Shown: positions 24,406 to 34,492, numbered from the stretch's first letter. The stretch: DNA of 64,000 bases from an uncultured Oscillospiraceae bacterium (GCA_934552825.1 CAKTEQ010000004.1:222595-286594), one strand, 5' to 3'. Notes: generated by a model not told the origin, from the sequence alone. Numbers and translations are program-made.

Positions 24406-25727
24406 GTATTACGCCTCAGCCTGCAAATGAAAAAACCGTCCGTACCGTGTATGTGGGGCAGCAGGGTAACATACCCCGCCGTCTCCCCGACTCCCGGGAG
24501 CGTGAAGCTCTCGAGAGAGAAATTGCTGTTTTCTTCCAGGAATTTTTCCACCACTTTTTCGTTTTCCTCCGGCAGGATGGTGCAGGTGGAATAGAGCACC
24601 GTGCCGCCCGGTTTCGCATATTTGCTCAGGGCGGTGAGTATTTGGAGCTGAAGAGGCGGCATCGCGTCCACATCCTGCTCCTTTTTGAAGCGCACGTCCG
24701 GCTTCTTGCGTATGGTCCCCATACCAGAGCAGGGCACGTCCGCAATGACGATATCCGCCCAGTCTCTTAATTCATCTTTGACGTTTCGCGCGTCGTTTTG
24801 TTCCCCGCGGATTATGGTTATGCCCAGCCGCCGGGCGCCCTTCTCTATAAGTGCTATCTTGTGCTCGTGGATATCAAAGGCGCGTATATCTCCCCGGTCC
24901 TCCATGAGCATGGCGCTGGCAAAGCTCTTGCCTCCAGGCGCGCTGCAGCCGTCAACGATGCGCATACCCGGTTTTGGATCCGCTGCCAGCACCGCAAGGC
25001 GCGCGGCAGCATCCTGGGGCTGGATGAGTCCCTGGGCAAACGCTCCGAGCTTCTCCATATCGCCGGTATTTTTTAGTATCAGACAGCCCGGGAGGAACGG
25101 ATGTTTCTCCACGGCGACCCCCTGCTCTTCAAGGCTTCTTACAGCTTCCTCCTCACCGCACCGGAGAGTGTTTACCTGCACCGTCGTTGGAGCCGGTTCA
25201 TTATCCGCCGCAAGGAGCTTTTCGCAGTCCTGCCGCCCATAAATATCATAGAGCCGCCTCACAAGCCACAGAGGATGGCTGTACTTAAGCGCCAGGTACT
25301 CCTGCTTTGTGGCGCAGTTCAGCGCCGGCAGTCTCTCCTTCTCCCGGGAGATCGTTCGCAGCACGCCGTTGACAAGTCCCGCCGCCCGCGGATTTTTGAG
25401 GCGCTTTGCCGCTTTTACCGCCTCGTTCACCGCGGCGGAATCCGGCACCTTGTCCAGATATATTATCTGGTACGCTCCGGCGCGGAGTATGTCCAGCACC
25501 TTAGGCTCCAGCTTTTTCAGGCTCATTGTGCAGTAGTGAGCGAGATAAAAGTCCAGCAGAGACATATTCTGCATGACCCCATAGCAGATATGGGTGCAGA
25601 GCGCCGCGTCCGCCCGGCTCAGGCCGTTTTCCCTTATTTCCGCCTTCAGCCGTCCGTCCGACCACGCCCCGTCCCTGCGGCATGCCGCAAGGACCATCAG
25701 TGCTGTCTCTCTTGCTGTTCTCGCCAT
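24402..25727 (-). CDS. rsmB: 16S rRNA (cytosine967-C5)-methyltransferase
   Basis: A 441-residue enzyme with an N-terminal NusB-like RNA-binding domain (about 1-130) and a SAM-dependent Fmu domain (about 160-440). The SAM site is in DGCSAPGGKSF. The two active-site cysteines are in DVPCSGMGTIRKKPD and YSTCTILPEEN. It lies between fmt (10 bases) and rlmN (4-base overlap) in the conserved translation cluster. Confidence 0.97.
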   Translation of the reverse strand: MARTARETALMVLAACRRDGAWSDGRLKAEIRENGLSRADAALCTHICYGVMQNMSLLDFYLAHYCTMSLKKLEPKVLDILRAGAYQIIYLDKVPDSAAVNEAVKAAKRLKNPRAAGLVNGVLRTISREKERLPALNCATKQEYLALKYSHPLWLVRRLYDIYGRQDCEKLLAADNEPAPTTVQVNTLRCGEEEAVRSLEEQGVAVEKHPFLPGCLILKNTGDMEKLGAFAQGLIQPQDAAARLAVLAADPKPGMRIVDGCSAPGGKSFASAMLMEDRGDIRAFDIHEHKIALIEKGARRLGITIIRGEQNDARNVKDELRDWADIVIADVPCSGMGTIRKKPDVRFKKEQDVDAMPPLQLQILTALSKYAKPGGTVLYSTCTILPEENEKVVEKFLEENSNFSLESFTLPGVGETAGYVTLLPHIHGTDGFFICRLRRNT

Positions 25728-25737
25728 GTTACCTCTC

Positions 25738-26658
25738 TCAGTCCGCCTGTATCGGGTTGCCCCGGAGCATATCGGTAGCGCTCATACGCTTTTTGCCCTC
25801 CGCCTGTATCTCCGCTATCTCCAGCACCTCTCCGTTGCCGCACGCCATCTTGAGCCCGTGCTTATCCGCGGAGACTACGCTGCCCGGTGCCTTATCCGTG
25901 CGCTCCCCGGTGAGGACCGCCCTGTGTATCTTATATCTCTTGCCGTGTATCTCCGCTGTGGCGCAGGGCCAGCTCTGGAGACCGCGTATCTGGTTCTTTA
26001 TCTCCTGTGCCGGTCTTGTCCAGTCGATAGGGGACATCGTCTTTGTGAGCATAGTGGTGTATGTCGCCCGGCTGTGGTCCTGGGGCGTCCTCCCTGCTGT
26101 GCCGTTTTCAATGTCCCTGACGGTCCTTGAGAGCAGCTCAGCGCCCATATCCATAAGGCGCCCGAAGAGCTCGTCGCTGGTCTCGTCCTCGCCTATCTCC
26201 GTCTCCATAGTGTCTATTATATCGCCGGTGTCCATCTCCTTTGCCAGGTACATGGTCGTGACGCCGGTAGTACGGTCACCGTTGAGGACTGCCCACTGCA
26301 CCGGCGCTGCGCCTCTGTACTTCGGCAGGAGGGATCCGTGGACGTTTATGCAGCCATATTTGGGGTACTCCAGCATTTCCTCCGGAAGCAGCCTGCCGTA
26401 GGCTACAACAACTATAAGCTCAGGCTGCAGCTCTCTGACTGTCTCCATAGCTGTACCGTCCCGGAGCTTTTCCGGCTGAAACACCGGCGTATTGTGCTCC
26501 ATGGCCAGCTTCTTTACAGGCGGCGCGGACAGCTTCATCCCTCTGTTGACAGGCTTATCCGGTTGAGTGAACACGCCGCATATATCCTGTCCATCCTCGT
26601 AAAGCCGCTTCAGGGACGCCGCGGCAAACTCCGGCGTGCCCATAAAGAGTATTCTCAT
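25738..26658 (-). CDS. fmt: Methionyl-tRNA formyltransferase
   Basis: A 306-residue enzyme that formylates initiator Met-tRNA. The formyltransferase core has HGSLLPKYRGAAPVQWA (catalytic His) and the conserved Asp in MDTGDIID, with the C-terminal OB domain from about 205. The start overlaps the def stop (TAATG), so the formylation and deformylation enzymes are cotranslated. Confidence 0.98.
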   Translation of the reverse strand: MRILFMGTPEFAAASLKRLYEDGQDICGVFTQPDKPVNRGMKLSAPPVKKLAMEHNTPVFQPEKLRDGTAMETVRELQPELIVVVAYGRLLPEEMLEYPKYGCINVHGSLLPKYRGAAPVQWAVLNGDRTTGVTTMYLAKEMDTGDIIDTMETEIGEDETSDELFGRLMDMGAELLSRTVRDIENGTAGRTPQDHSRATYTTMLTKTMSPIDWTRPAQEIKNQIRGLQSWPCATAEIHGKRYKIHRAVLTGERTDKAPGSVVSADKHGLKMACGNGEVLEIAEIQAEGKKRMSATDMLRGNPIQAD

Positions 26659-27158
26659 TATTCCTCGTCACCGTCCTCAGTCATCATAGCTTCCATCTCC
26701 TCGGCTGTTATGAGTGTGCCGAGCAAGATATCCGTATAGAGTCGGCCGTCCAGATGATCAATCTCGTGGCAGAAGGCGCGCGCCAGCAATCCCTCGCCGG
26801 AGACGGTGAACTCATTACCGTCCCTGTTCTGAGCCTTGACTGTCACGTTCATGGGGCGGCGCACTACACCGTAAAACCCCGGGACGCTGAGGCATCCCTC
26901 ATAGCCCTCCTGCTCCCCGTCCGCGCTGATGACCTCAGGGTTGATGAGCTCAATTACCTCGTCGTTCTCGTCGGTGACGATCACCACCCGGCGATTAACG
27001 CCCACCTGTGGCGCTGCGAGACCCACACCGTTCGCCTGGAACAGTGTCTCCCGCATATCGTCCAGAAGAGTATGGAGCCGGTCGTCAAACTTTACTACCT
27101 GTCTTGAAGGTCTCCGCAGTGATTTTTCTTCCTTTGTGATTATATTTCTCAACGCCAT
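26658..27158 (-). CDS. def: Peptide deformylase
   Basis: A 166-residue metalloprotease removing N-formyl groups. All three motifs are present: GVGLAAPQVG, EGCLSVPG (Cys metal ligand) and HEIDHLDG (two His ligands and catalytic Glu). The C-terminus is an acidic tail (MTEDGDEE). It lies 18 bases after priA. Confidence 0.98.
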   Translation of the reverse strand: MALRNIITKEEKSLRRPSRQVVKFDDRLHTLLDDMRETLFQANGVGLAAPQVGVNRRVVIVTDENDEVIELINPEVISADGEQEGYEGCLSVPGFYGVVRRPMNVTVKAQNRDGNEFTVSGEGLLARAFCHEIDHLDGRLYTDILLGTLITAEEMEAMMTEDGDEE

Positions 27159-27176
27159 TTTCTAAAACTCCGTTTC

Positions 27177-29633
27177 TCAATCCTCAAGGGGATTTATATC
27201 CGCAAACACAAACACGCCCTTGTTCTCCTTCCCGGCGGAAAACTCCCGCACCAGCGACGAAATCAGCCAGCGTGGCTTCTTTCTGTCCCTGCAGAGCACT
27301 GTCAGGCGATATCTGTATCTGTTATTTACTTTCAGTATTTTCGCGCTCACTGGTCCAAGTATCTTCATGGGCACGTTCTCGGTCTCCGCCCAGCGGCTGA
27401 GCACGTCCCGCATCTTCGCGGCGCATCGGAGCACATCTGTCTCTATCGCTCCCGACGCCGTCACGACGAAGCAATCCTCAAAGGGCGGCAGGTCCATAGC
27501 CCGGCGCAGTTCTATCTCCCGCTTATAAAAGCCAGGGTAGTCCTGCTGCGCCGCGAGGCGTATCACCTCATTGCCCGGGGTGCAGGTCTGGATAACGGCG
27601 CGCCCCTCCCTTTCCCCCCTGCCGGAGCGCCCGACCACCTGAGTGATGAGGGAAAAGGTCCTCTCAGCCGCCCGGAAGTTCCCGGCGTACAGGGACATAT
27701 CCGCGTCCAAAACTCCTACGAGCGTGACGTTTTCAAAATCCAGCCCCTTCGTGACCATCTGGGTCCCGAGCAATATCTGCCCCTCTCCCCTGCCAAAGGC
27801 CGCGAGAATATCCTCATGGGTGTTGCCGGGTGACACTGTATCCGCGTCCATGCGCAGCACGCTCACGCCAGGGAATATCTCCGCCAGCTCCTGCTCCACT
27901 TTCTGGGTGCCATAGCCTGTCATCACCAGTTCTCCGCCGCACTCCGGGCATGTCCCCGTGAGCTTTTGGGAGTAACCGCAGTAGTGGCACATGAGCCTTT
28001 TGTTGCTGCTGTGATAAGTCAGTGCCACGCTGCACCTGGGGCACTGTGGCACCGTCCCGCACTGGGCGCAGGTGACCATGCGGCTGGCGCCGCGGCGGTT
28101 CACAAATAATATGCTCTGCTCCCCGGCCTCAAGATTTTTCTCTATCTTCCGGCGCAGAACTCCGCCGACCGCGCTGTCCCGCCCGTCTCTCAGATCATCT
28201 CTTGTGTCCGCCACTATTACCTCCGGCAGCGGCCGAGTGTTATACCGCTCCGTCAGTTCAAAATAGCTATAACGCCCGGTTTTCGCGGCGTACATACTCT
28301 CGACGCACGGAGTCGCGGAGCCAAGGAGCAGCACCGCCTCGTGCTGAACACACCTGAACTTCGCCACATCCCGGGCGTGATACCGCGGGTTGCTCTCGGA
28401 TTTATATGAGCTCTCCTGCTCCTCATCCAGGATTATGAGGCCGATATTGTCCAGCGGCGCAAACACCGCCGAACGGGCGCCTACAACAACGTCCACCTTT
28501 CCCTCCCGGATACGCTTCCACTCATCGTGCCGCTCCCCAAGCTTAAGAGAACTGTGCAGCACGGCGATTTTTCCTCCGAAATGCCCGGAAAAAATGCTCA
28601 CAAGTTGTGGCGTCAGCGCTATCTCCGGCACGAGCACCATGGCCTTGCGTCCCTGAGCAATCACTGATTTTATCAGGTTTATGTAAACCGACGTTTTGCC
28701 GCTGCCCGTCACTCCATAGAGCAGCGCGGCGGCGGCTTTCTTCTTTTTTATCAGACCGTTTATACCGTCATAGGCCCGCTTCTGCTGCCTTGTGAGGGTT
28801 ATCTCCCCGGCTGTGGCAGTATCCGGAACGGGCGGCATACGCAGCACGGTCTGCTTCGTCACCGTCACAAGGTTCTGGTTCACCAGCGCCTTTATCGTCG
28901 CCGATGACGCCCCCGTGAAATAGCACAGCTCCTTTTGGGATACCTCGCCCGCCTGGGCGAGGAGATTGAGCACCTCGCTCTGGAGCGGTGCTTTGCGCCG
29001 TTTACTTTCGGCAGCGGCTGCCGCCTCCTCAGCACTGACGCTGAGTGAGACGAACTGAGCCGTCTTGTCCCCTCCGGTCTGCACCTGGTGCGCCGAGGGT
29101 ATCACGAGCTTTTTGCCGGTGAGATATCTGAGCACGTCCGCCGGATCAAAGTCCATGGCCGCGCGTATATCCTCCAGCTCCGCGCTGCCGCCCAGTTCTT
29201 CAATGAGGCGCAGCACCTCTGCCGCCCCCTCCTTACGGGGGTTCAGGCTCCCGGGATCAATATCCGGTGCGAGGGAATATGTGTACTTCACGCTGAACCA
29301 TATCCCCGCCGGCAGCAGCGCCTTCACCGCGTCGAACACGGTGCAGAAATACCGCTCCCGCATCCACAGCGCCAGCTTTACGCCCTTTTCGTCCAGGACG
29401 CTGCCCTCTCCCAGCAGCGCCGCCACGCTCTTCAGCTTCCGGCGTTCCGACATCGGCTCAATAGCCAGGATGAGTCCCTCGCTTAAGCGGTTTCCCGCGC
29501 CGAAGGGTACCATCACCCGGCACCCCACGGCAGCTTTTTCCAGCATACCGGCGGGCACGAGATAATCGTAAGGGCGGTCAATGTGAAATTTTGCGGCGGC
29601 TACCGCCACTTTCGCTACACCGGCTCTGTCCAA
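27177..29633 (-). CDS. priA: Primosomal replication restart helicase PriA
   Basis: An 818-residue superfamily 2 helicase. The 3'-DNA-binding domain (about 1-105), winged helix (about 190-270), Walker A GVTGSGKTS, DEExx box (LDEEQE) and a four-pair Cys zinc module (CAQC, CPRC, CHYC, CPEC) are in order, followed by helicase motifs V and VI. The start is probably the TTG at 29633, with GGAGG about 10 bases upstream. The coaBC gene usual between rpoZ and priA in Bacillus is absent. Confidence 0.96.
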   Translation of the reverse strand: MDRAGVAKVAVAAAKFHIDRPYDYLVPAGMLEKAAVGCRVMVPFGAGNRLSEGLILAIEPMSERRKLKSVAALLGEGSVLDEKGVKLALWMRERYFCTVFDAVKALLPAGIWFSVKYTYSLAPDIDPGSLNPRKEGAAEVLRLIEELGGSAELEDIRAAMDFDPADVLRYLTGKKLVIPSAHQVQTGGDKTAQFVSLSVSAEEAAAAAESKRRKAPLQSEVLNLLAQAGEVSQKELCYFTGASSATIKALVNQNLVTVTKQTVLRMPPVPDTATAGEITLTRQQKRAYDGINGLIKKKKAAAALLYGVTGSGKTSVYINLIKSVIAQGRKAMVLVPEIALTPQLVSIFSGHFGGKIAVLHSSLKLGERHDEWKRIREGKVDVVVGARSAVFAPLDNIGLIILDEEQESSYKSESNPRYHARDVAKFRCVQHEAVLLLGSATPCVESMYAAKTGRYSYFELTERYNTRPLPEVIVADTRDDLRDGRDSAVGGVLRRKIEKNLEAGEQSILFVNRRGASRMVTCAQCGTVPQCPRCSVALTYHSSNKRLMCHYCGYSQKLTGTCPECGGELVMTGYGTQKVEQELAEIFPGVSVLRMDADTVSPGNTHEDILAAFGRGEGQILLGTQMVTKGLDFENVTLVGVLDADMSLYAGNFRAAERTFSLITQVVGRSGRGEREGRAVIQTCTPGNEVIRLAAQQDYPGFYKREIELRRAMDLPPFEDCFVVTASGAIETDVLRCAAKMRDVLSRWAETENVPMKILGPVSAKILKVNNRYRYRLTVLCRDRKKPRWLISSLVREFSAGKENKGVFVFADINPLED

Positions 29634-29657
29634 ATCCCCGTGCCTCCAAATATGTCC

Positions 29658-29891
29658 TTATTCCGCTTCTTCCTCTTCCTGAGCAGGCTCGTTTATCTCC
29701 GGCGTGGATGCTTGGATCTTGCCCTCGGCGACCTCGTTTATGGCGATGGTCACGGGCTTGTCGTCCAGTGCTATACCCAGAGTATCCGCGTCCGCCGCGA
29801 TCTGGCGGGAGCGGCGGGCAACTACGTTTACCAGCAGATATCTGTTGTTTACATTCTTCAGAAGTTCGCTCATAGGCGGATAAAGCATCAT
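29658..29891 (-). CDS. rpoZ: DNA-directed RNA polymerase omega subunit
   Basis: A 77-residue protein with the omega core NNRYLLVNVVARRSRQI and INEVAEGKI, then an acidic tail. It promotes assembly of the beta' subunit. GGAGG lies 9 bases before the ATG at 29891; the second ATG, one codon later, is equally possible. It sits between gmk and priA. Confidence 0.93.
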   Translation of the reverse strand: MMLYPPMSELLKNVNNRYLLVNVVARRSRQIAADADTLGIALDDKPVTIAINEVAEGKIQASTPEINEPAQEEEEAE

Positions 29892-29917
29892 GATAGTATT
29901 CCTCCAAAATGGTTATT

Positions 29918-30490
29918 TTACTTTGTTTTAAGTTTCTCTGCCCTGATTATAGCCTCAATGTCGTCCACGGCATTCTCCAGTTCGTCATTCACCACGATAT
30001 AATCATAGATGACGATGTATTCCATCTCTTTCACAGCGCGCTTGACCCTTTTCCTGATAGTCTCCTCGTCATCTGTCCCGCGCTTATGAAGCCTGTGTTC
30101 CAGCGTCTCAAGATTGGGCGGCGCCACAAAAACCCGTACGGAATCCGGACGGCGCGCCTTTATCTGCATCGCCCCCTGCACCTCTATGTCCAGGAGCACA
30201 TCGTGCCCGGCGTTAAGGTGTTCGTCGATTATCTTTTCAGGCGTGCCATAATATTTGCCCACATATTCGGCGTATTCAAGCAGTTCGTCCCGCTCTATCA
30301 TATCCTTGAACTTTTCGGTCGTGACAAATATGTAATTTACGCCGTCCACTTCACCCAGACGGGGTTTCCTCGTAGTTGCGGACACAGAGAAGTACATATC
30401 CGGGTGGTTCTCCAATATACGGCTTATTACTGTGCTCTTGCCCACTCCGGAAGGTCCGGAGATAACGATGAGCTTTCCCTTTTTATTCAT
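29918..30490 (-). CDS. gmk: Guanylate kinase
   Basis: A 190-residue kinase converting GMP to GDP. The P-loop [10 protein letters not shown] is about residue 10, the GMP-binding region [19 protein letters not shown] follows and [13 protein letters not shown] is conserved. The ATG at 30490 starts inside the last codons of remA, so the genes overlap by 8 bases; the longer open frame to 30592 is only the remA shadow. Confidence 0.97.
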   Translation of the reverse strand: MNKKGKLIVISGPSGVGKSTVISRILENHPDMYFSVSATTRKPRLGEVDGVNYIFVTTEKFKDMIERDELLEYAEYVGKYYGTPEKIIDEHLNAGHDVLLDIEVQGAMQIKARRPDSVRVFVAPPNLETLEHRLHKRGTDDEETIRKRVKRAVKEMEYIVIYDYIVVNDELENAVDDIEAIIRAEKLKTK

Positions 30491-30764
30491 TGCCCATATC
30501 CTCCTCTTCCTCGGTGAGAGTCCCCGCCGCCTTGTCGCCCAGGCGGTTCGCCACGGTTTCCGGCTGGATGGCGGACAGGACGATATGGTCACTGTCCGTT
30601 ATTATCACAGCCCTCGTGCGCCGTCCGTAAGTTGCATCTATAAGGTTGCCTTTGTCCCTAGCCTCCTGTATCATTCGCTTAACAGGCGCGGATTCCGGCT
30701 TTATTATGGCCACAAGCCTGTTGGCAGAAACCATGCTGCCAAAGCCAATGTTTATAAGCTTCAT
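30483..30764 (-). CDS. remA: RemA-family biofilm matrix regulator (DUF370)
   Basis: A 93-residue DNA-binding protein. The start [20 protein letters not shown] and the [18 protein letters not shown] segment are diagnostic. In Bacillus RemA oligomerises and activates matrix and osmoprotection genes. It is located upstream of gmk, as in nearly all Firmicutes. The C-terminal acidic extension is a little longer than usual. Confidence 0.95.
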   Translation of the reverse strand: MKLINIGFGSMVSANRLVAIIKPESAPVKRMIQEARDKGNLIDATYGRRTRAVIITDSDHIVLSAIQPETVANRLGDKAAGTLTEEEEDMGNE

Positions 30765-30776
30765 GCCCCAGTCTCC

Positions 30777-31655
30777 TTATTCCACGTTTTGCACCTGTTC
30801 GCGCATTTTCTCTATCTCGCTTTTCAGCTCCACAACTATGCGGGCGATCTCAATATCGCTGCCCTTGGAGCCTATGGTGTTCGCCTCTCTGTTCATCTCC
30901 TGGATGAGAAAGTCCATCTTCCGCCCTACGGGTTCCTCGCTCTCCGCCATCTGACGCATCTGGGATATGTGGCTGCGCAGCCGTACCGTCTCCTCTGCCA
31001 CGGCTACCTTATCCGCAAAGATTGCCGCTTCCGTGAGTATCCGGCTTTCCTCGATACCGGTGCTGCCGAGCACCTCCTGCATCCGCGCGAGGAGCTTATT
31101 CCGGTATTCCTCCACAGTCTGAGGCGAGCGCTCCTCCACACGGCTCACGAGCTTCTCCACCGTGTCCAGCCGGCCCGCGATGTCCTCAAAGAGCTTTTCC
31201 CCTTCTCTTGAGCGCATAGCGCTGTGCTCTTCGAGCGCCTTTTCGGAGACGGCGCACAGCTGCTTCTGGAGTTGCTCCAGATCCTCTTCCTCCTCAGTGA
31301 CGGTTATCACATCCGGGAGTTTTGCGAGGGATGTGGCGGCAATATTATCCGACACACCGTACTGATCGTACATGACCTTGAACGCCGCGAGATAGCCCTC
31401 CAGCACAGGGCGGTTCACGTCTATGACCACGTTGTGTTTCTCTCCGTCCTTCACGGTGACAAATACGTCCACCTTGCCCCGGGTCGTGCTTTTCTGAACA
31501 CAGCCCTTAAGTGCGTCCTCGGCAAAAATATAGCTTCTCGGCATCTTCACGGCGACATCCAGGAACTTGTTGTTCACACTGCGCACCTCGACCGTTATCT
31601 CACGCGCGTCGAAGAGCTCCTTTGCCCTGCCGTATCCGGTCATACTCTTTATCAA
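30777..31655 (-). CDS. yicC: YicC/YloC-family endoribonuclease
   Basis: A 292-residue protein beginning IKSMTGYGRAK, the universal YicC start, with the C-terminal DUF1732 region (DFLIQEMNREANTIGSKGSD). YicC has RNase activity and guides small-RNA decay in Escherichia coli. The TTG at 31655 is preferred over the GTG at 31664: it matches the family start and has GGAAG at proper spacing. It is the first gene of the cluster running to priA and beyond. Confidence 0.94.
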   Translation of the reverse strand: MIKSMTGYGRAKELFDAREITVEVRSVNNKFLDVAVKMPRSYIFAEDALKGCVQKSTTRGKVDVFVTVKDGEKHNVVIDVNRPVLEGYLAAFKVMYDQYGVSDNIAATSLAKLPDVITVTEEEEDLEQLQKQLCAVSEKALEEHSAMRSREGEKLFEDIAGRLDTVEKLVSRVEERSPQTVEEYRNKLLARMQEVLGSTGIEESRILTEAAIFADKVAVAEETVRLRSHISQMRQMAESEEPVGRKMDFLIQEMNREANTIGSKGSDIEIARIVVELKSEIEKMREQVQNVE

Positions 31656-31728
31656 ACGAAACACTTCCTTTTATCAAACGCACCACGGCCGTTACCGCCG
31701 GCCTCAGGTACATATAGCTAATCAATTT

Positions 31729-31758
31729 ATTTTACAACATTTCCCGCAGTTTTAGCAA
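31729..31758 (-). promoter_or_regulatory. Promoter of the yicC-remA-gmk cluster
   Basis: TTGCTA (31758-31753), an 18-base spacer and TAAAAT (31734-31729) on the minus strand. The untranslated leader of about 70 bases contains a GC hairpin and two copies of TATCAAACG. Confidence 0.6.
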
Positions 31759-31760
31759 GA

Positions 31761-32180
31761 TTATTTCAGTATTTCTAAGATTTTGTAGGTAATGCTCCCT
31801 TTTTTGCCGACCCTTCTGTTATAAATCACGCCAAATACTACGCCGACGGCAAAAAGCCCCACGCTCAGCGCAGCCGCTGCCCCCGCCCGAAGCGCCGCCG
31901 CGGATGAAATTATCACGCCGGCAATAAAAAGCAGGACCGGCACTGCGTATACCACCGCCGCGATGGACAGCATCTTTTTCGTGCTGCTCTCCAGCAGGAC
32001 AATGTCCCCCTCCGCGGCGCCCGCCGTGTTCTCCGCCGTCACCGTCAACGGCGGCGTATACGCCATTGAGCAGGAGGATGCGCAGTTCGCACAGTCGTGG
32101 GCGCAGGCTGTGGTCCGCTCTATCGTAACCTCTGCCCTTCCGTCATCCAGAATTCGTTTTACCCTTGCTTTCTGCGTCAT
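31761..32180 (-). CDS. RseC/SoxR-reducing system-like membrane protein
   Basis: A 139-residue protein with N-terminal cysteines in CAHDCANCASSC, a beta-rich domain and two membrane helices (about 70-115), then a basic end. This matches the RseC/MucC family, linked to SoxR reduction and Rnf complexes in proteobacteria and common but uncharacterised in Clostridia. GGAGG precedes the ATG at 32180. It lies between cdaR and yicC on the same strand. Confidence 0.85.
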   Translation of the reverse strand: MTQKARVKRILDDGRAEVTIERTTACAHDCANCASSCSMAYTPPLTVTAENTAGAAEGDIVLLESSTKKMLSIAAVVYAVPVLLFIAGVIISSAAALRAGAAAALSVGLFAVGVVFGVIYNRRVGKKGSITYKILEILK

Positions 32181-32253
32181 ATGGGCACCTCCGTATAACC
32201 CAAGCACGGCGGGCAGATACTCTCATATCCGCCCGCCGTATTAAAACTCTCTT

Positions 32254-33507
32254 TTATTCCTCAGTGAGCTGTACGTATATAACGTACTCGCCCACCGCGC
32301 CGATACCCTCAGCGCCCGTTATCTCGATGGTCACAGGCACGGAATAGGTCCCCGCTCCAACGCTGAGGCTGCTCAGATCCGCAATTCCCCAGACCTCCGC
32401 CTCGGAGAGTTCCTGGAATGCCTCCTGGGTGCCTCGCAGATCCACCACAAGGGACTGTGTCACAAGGGTACCCACGAACCCCTCCGGAGCGCCCTCGAGC
32501 TTGAAGTTATCAACAGTATAGCTCTGAGTGACAGTATTGTCGTTTACCGTGACCGTCACCGCCGCCTCGGTCTCTCCGCTGATACTCTTCATCCCCTGTG
32601 GAAGATTTATGGGCAGAGTCAGGGTGGTTTCCCCTGTCATGAGCGCGCCGAGATCCACCGTCCCCAGGGGGAAGGTGTCCATATCGTCCAGGATCGTCTC
32701 ATCCCCGGAGATGGTGATCTGTATCGGACTTATGCGTACATCAACGCTGTCGGCGGTGAGCCCGCCGCCTGGGATAAGCTCGACGCTGAGGTCAAGTGTC
32801 TTGACCTTGACAATAGGCAGCGTCGCGTGGATATAGTCCGCGCTGAGAGTGAGATCTGTCTTGTCTATTGCCGTATTGTCGCCGGACATGAGTGTGAACT
32901 CCACATCCTGCTCAATAGTCTCCCCAACGTTGTTCTTGTTTATTACAACGTAGGCATATTCCACCTGCTCCACTATCTCCTGAGGTCCCGTCACAGTGAC
33001 TTGGGCAGGATCGAACACGAACTCCTCAGCCGCGTACTCGTCTGCTATCTCGCCCTCCAATGTTCCCCGCACGTCCACGGTCTTTGTCATAAGATTGGAT
33101 ATGCGCAGGTACACCGTCACCGGGCTCTTGGACACGACTGTCACTTCATTCTCCGAGACGCTGCCCGGAAGAGTGACTGAATAGCTGCGCTGGTACTCCC
33201 CCGCCGCGCTTATGCTGGCAAGGTCGCTCGTGATGATTATATCGTCAGCCGTTATTCTGGATACAACGCTGCGGGTACCTTTAATCTTTATGGTGACGTA
33301 GGATGTCTCACCATCAGTCAACACGAGTCCCTTGTTCTTCAGTTCATCATAGCCGGTAAAGGTAACGGGTATCCGGGATATGCTCTGCTCGATATCCGGC
33401 TGCTCGGTATACTCCACGTACATCCAAAGCAGTATGGCTATCACGAGAGATATTATCATGTAGACTATTCTGCTGTCCCGCAGCTTATCATTTCTCAGCT
33501 TTTTCAT
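32254..33507 (-). CDS. cdaR: YbbR-domain regulator of diadenylate cyclase
   Basis: A 417-residue protein with an N-terminal membrane anchor (about 13-30) and four YbbR-like beta domains outside the membrane (about 40-415). YbbR/CdaR tunes the adjacent cyclase CdaA. The start lies inside the end of cdaA (20-base overlap), implying coupled synthesis. glmM, which follows in Bacillus, is not present here. Confidence 0.9.
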   Translation of the reverse strand: MKKLRNDKLRDSRIVYMIISLVIAILLWMYVEYTEQPDIEQSISRIPVTFTGYDELKNKGLVLTDGETSYVTIKIKGTRSVVSRITADDIIITSDLASISAAGEYQRSYSVTLPGSVSENEVTVVSKSPVTVYLRISNLMTKTVDVRGTLEGEIADEYAAEEFVFDPAQVTVTGPQEIVEQVEYAYVVINKNNVGETIEQDVEFTLMSGDNTAIDKTDLTLSADYIHATLPIVKVKTLDLSVELIPGGGLTADSVDVRISPIQITISGDETILDDMDTFPLGTVDLGALMTGETTLTLPINLPQGMKSISGETEAAVTVTVNDNTVTQSYTVDNFKLEGAPEGFVGTLVTQSLVVDLRGTQEAFQELSEAEVWGIADLSSLSVGAGTYSVPVTIEITGAEGIGAVGEYVIYVQLTEE

Positions 33508-34357
33508 TGTTCCTCACCTTGAATATGATGGACTTGAGGGTGGACTTTTTCCCCTGAGGCTCCTCCGCGCGCAGCTCGTTCTGGAGCAGGCGCTCAAGTG
33601 TCTCCGGCGTAAGGCGCATCTTTATCATACCGCCCACAGCCACTGAGATAGCCCCTGTCTCCTCCGAGACTATCACCGATACGGCATCTGACCGCTCGGA
33701 CATCCCTATGCCGGCTCTGTGGCGCATGCCAAGATCCTTGCTTATGTTCACATTCCCCGACATGGGCAGCATGCAGCCCGCCGCGAGGATGCGATTGTTG
33801 CGGATTATTACGGCCCCGTCGTGGAGAGGCGCCTTGGGATAGAAGATATTGCGCAGCAGCTCGCTGCCCACATCCGCATTGACTAAAGTGCCGGTTTTCG
33901 TCACATCGTCGAGCTTCATGCTCCGCTCAAAAACTATGAGCGCACCCTCCCGCCTGCGGGAGAGCTCCGTTGCCGCGACGACCGTCTGGGTGATTGTATT
34001 GTCCGTACCGTCCCCATAACCGCCCACACGGAAAAGCTTGTTGACGCTGCTGTTCGCCACCTGATCGATTATGCGGCGCAGCTCCGGTTGGAACACGACT
34101 ATCAACGCCAAAAAGCCCAGTTCCAAAACCTTGCTCAGCAGATAGTTCACCGTAAACAGATCGAACATACGGGACACCCATAAAAGGGCGAGTATCACCA
34201 CGACCGTGGCGAGTATCTTCACCGAGTTTGTCCGCTTTATGAGTCTGAGCAGCTTGTAGATTATGAACGCGATCACGAGGATATCTATTATGTCACTGAT
34301 CTGGATAGTCAGCAGATACCGCCCTGCATTGGCGAAAAAGTTTGATACTGCCTCCAT
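33488..34357 (-). CDS. cdaA: Diadenylate cyclase (c-di-AMP synthase)
   Basis: A 289-residue membrane enzyme making cyclic di-AMP from two ATP. Three membrane helices (about 10-90) precede the DAC domain (about 100-260), with catalytic DGAVIIRNN and RHRAGIGMSE motifs. The start MEAVSNFFANAG is a normal CdaA start. c-di-AMP controls potassium and osmolyte transport and cell-wall homeostasis. Confidence 0.97.
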   Translation of the reverse strand: MEAVSNFFANAGRYLLTIQISDIIDILVIAFIIYKLLRLIKRTNSVKILATVVVILALLWVSRMFDLFTVNYLLSKVLELGFLALIVVFQPELRRIIDQVANSSVNKLFRVGGYGDGTDNTITQTVVAATELSRRREGALIVFERSMKLDDVTKTGTLVNADVGSELLRNIFYPKAPLHDGAVIIRNNRILAAGCMLPMSGNVNISKDLGMRHRAGIGMSERSDAVSVIVSEETGAISVAVGGMIKMRLTPETLERLLQNELRAEEPQGKKSTLKSIIFKVRNNEKAEK

Positions 34358-34461
34358 ATATCGTCCTCTTTTCCTTCCGGGTCATTATTTATCCGAAGCG
34401 CCGGCTGGGCGCAATTACTCTTATATGTGATTATAAATCACGCGTCAATATATTGCAAGAA

Positions 34462-34490
34462 AAACGGGCACAAAACGTGCCCGTTTCTGC
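34462..34490 (-). terminator. Terminator of the DUF3343/cysteine desulfurase operon
   Basis: AAACGGGCAC (34462-34471) pairs with GTGCCCGTTT (34477-34486). On the minus strand the stem is followed by TTTCTTG. Confidence 0.88.
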
Positions 34491-34492
34491 TT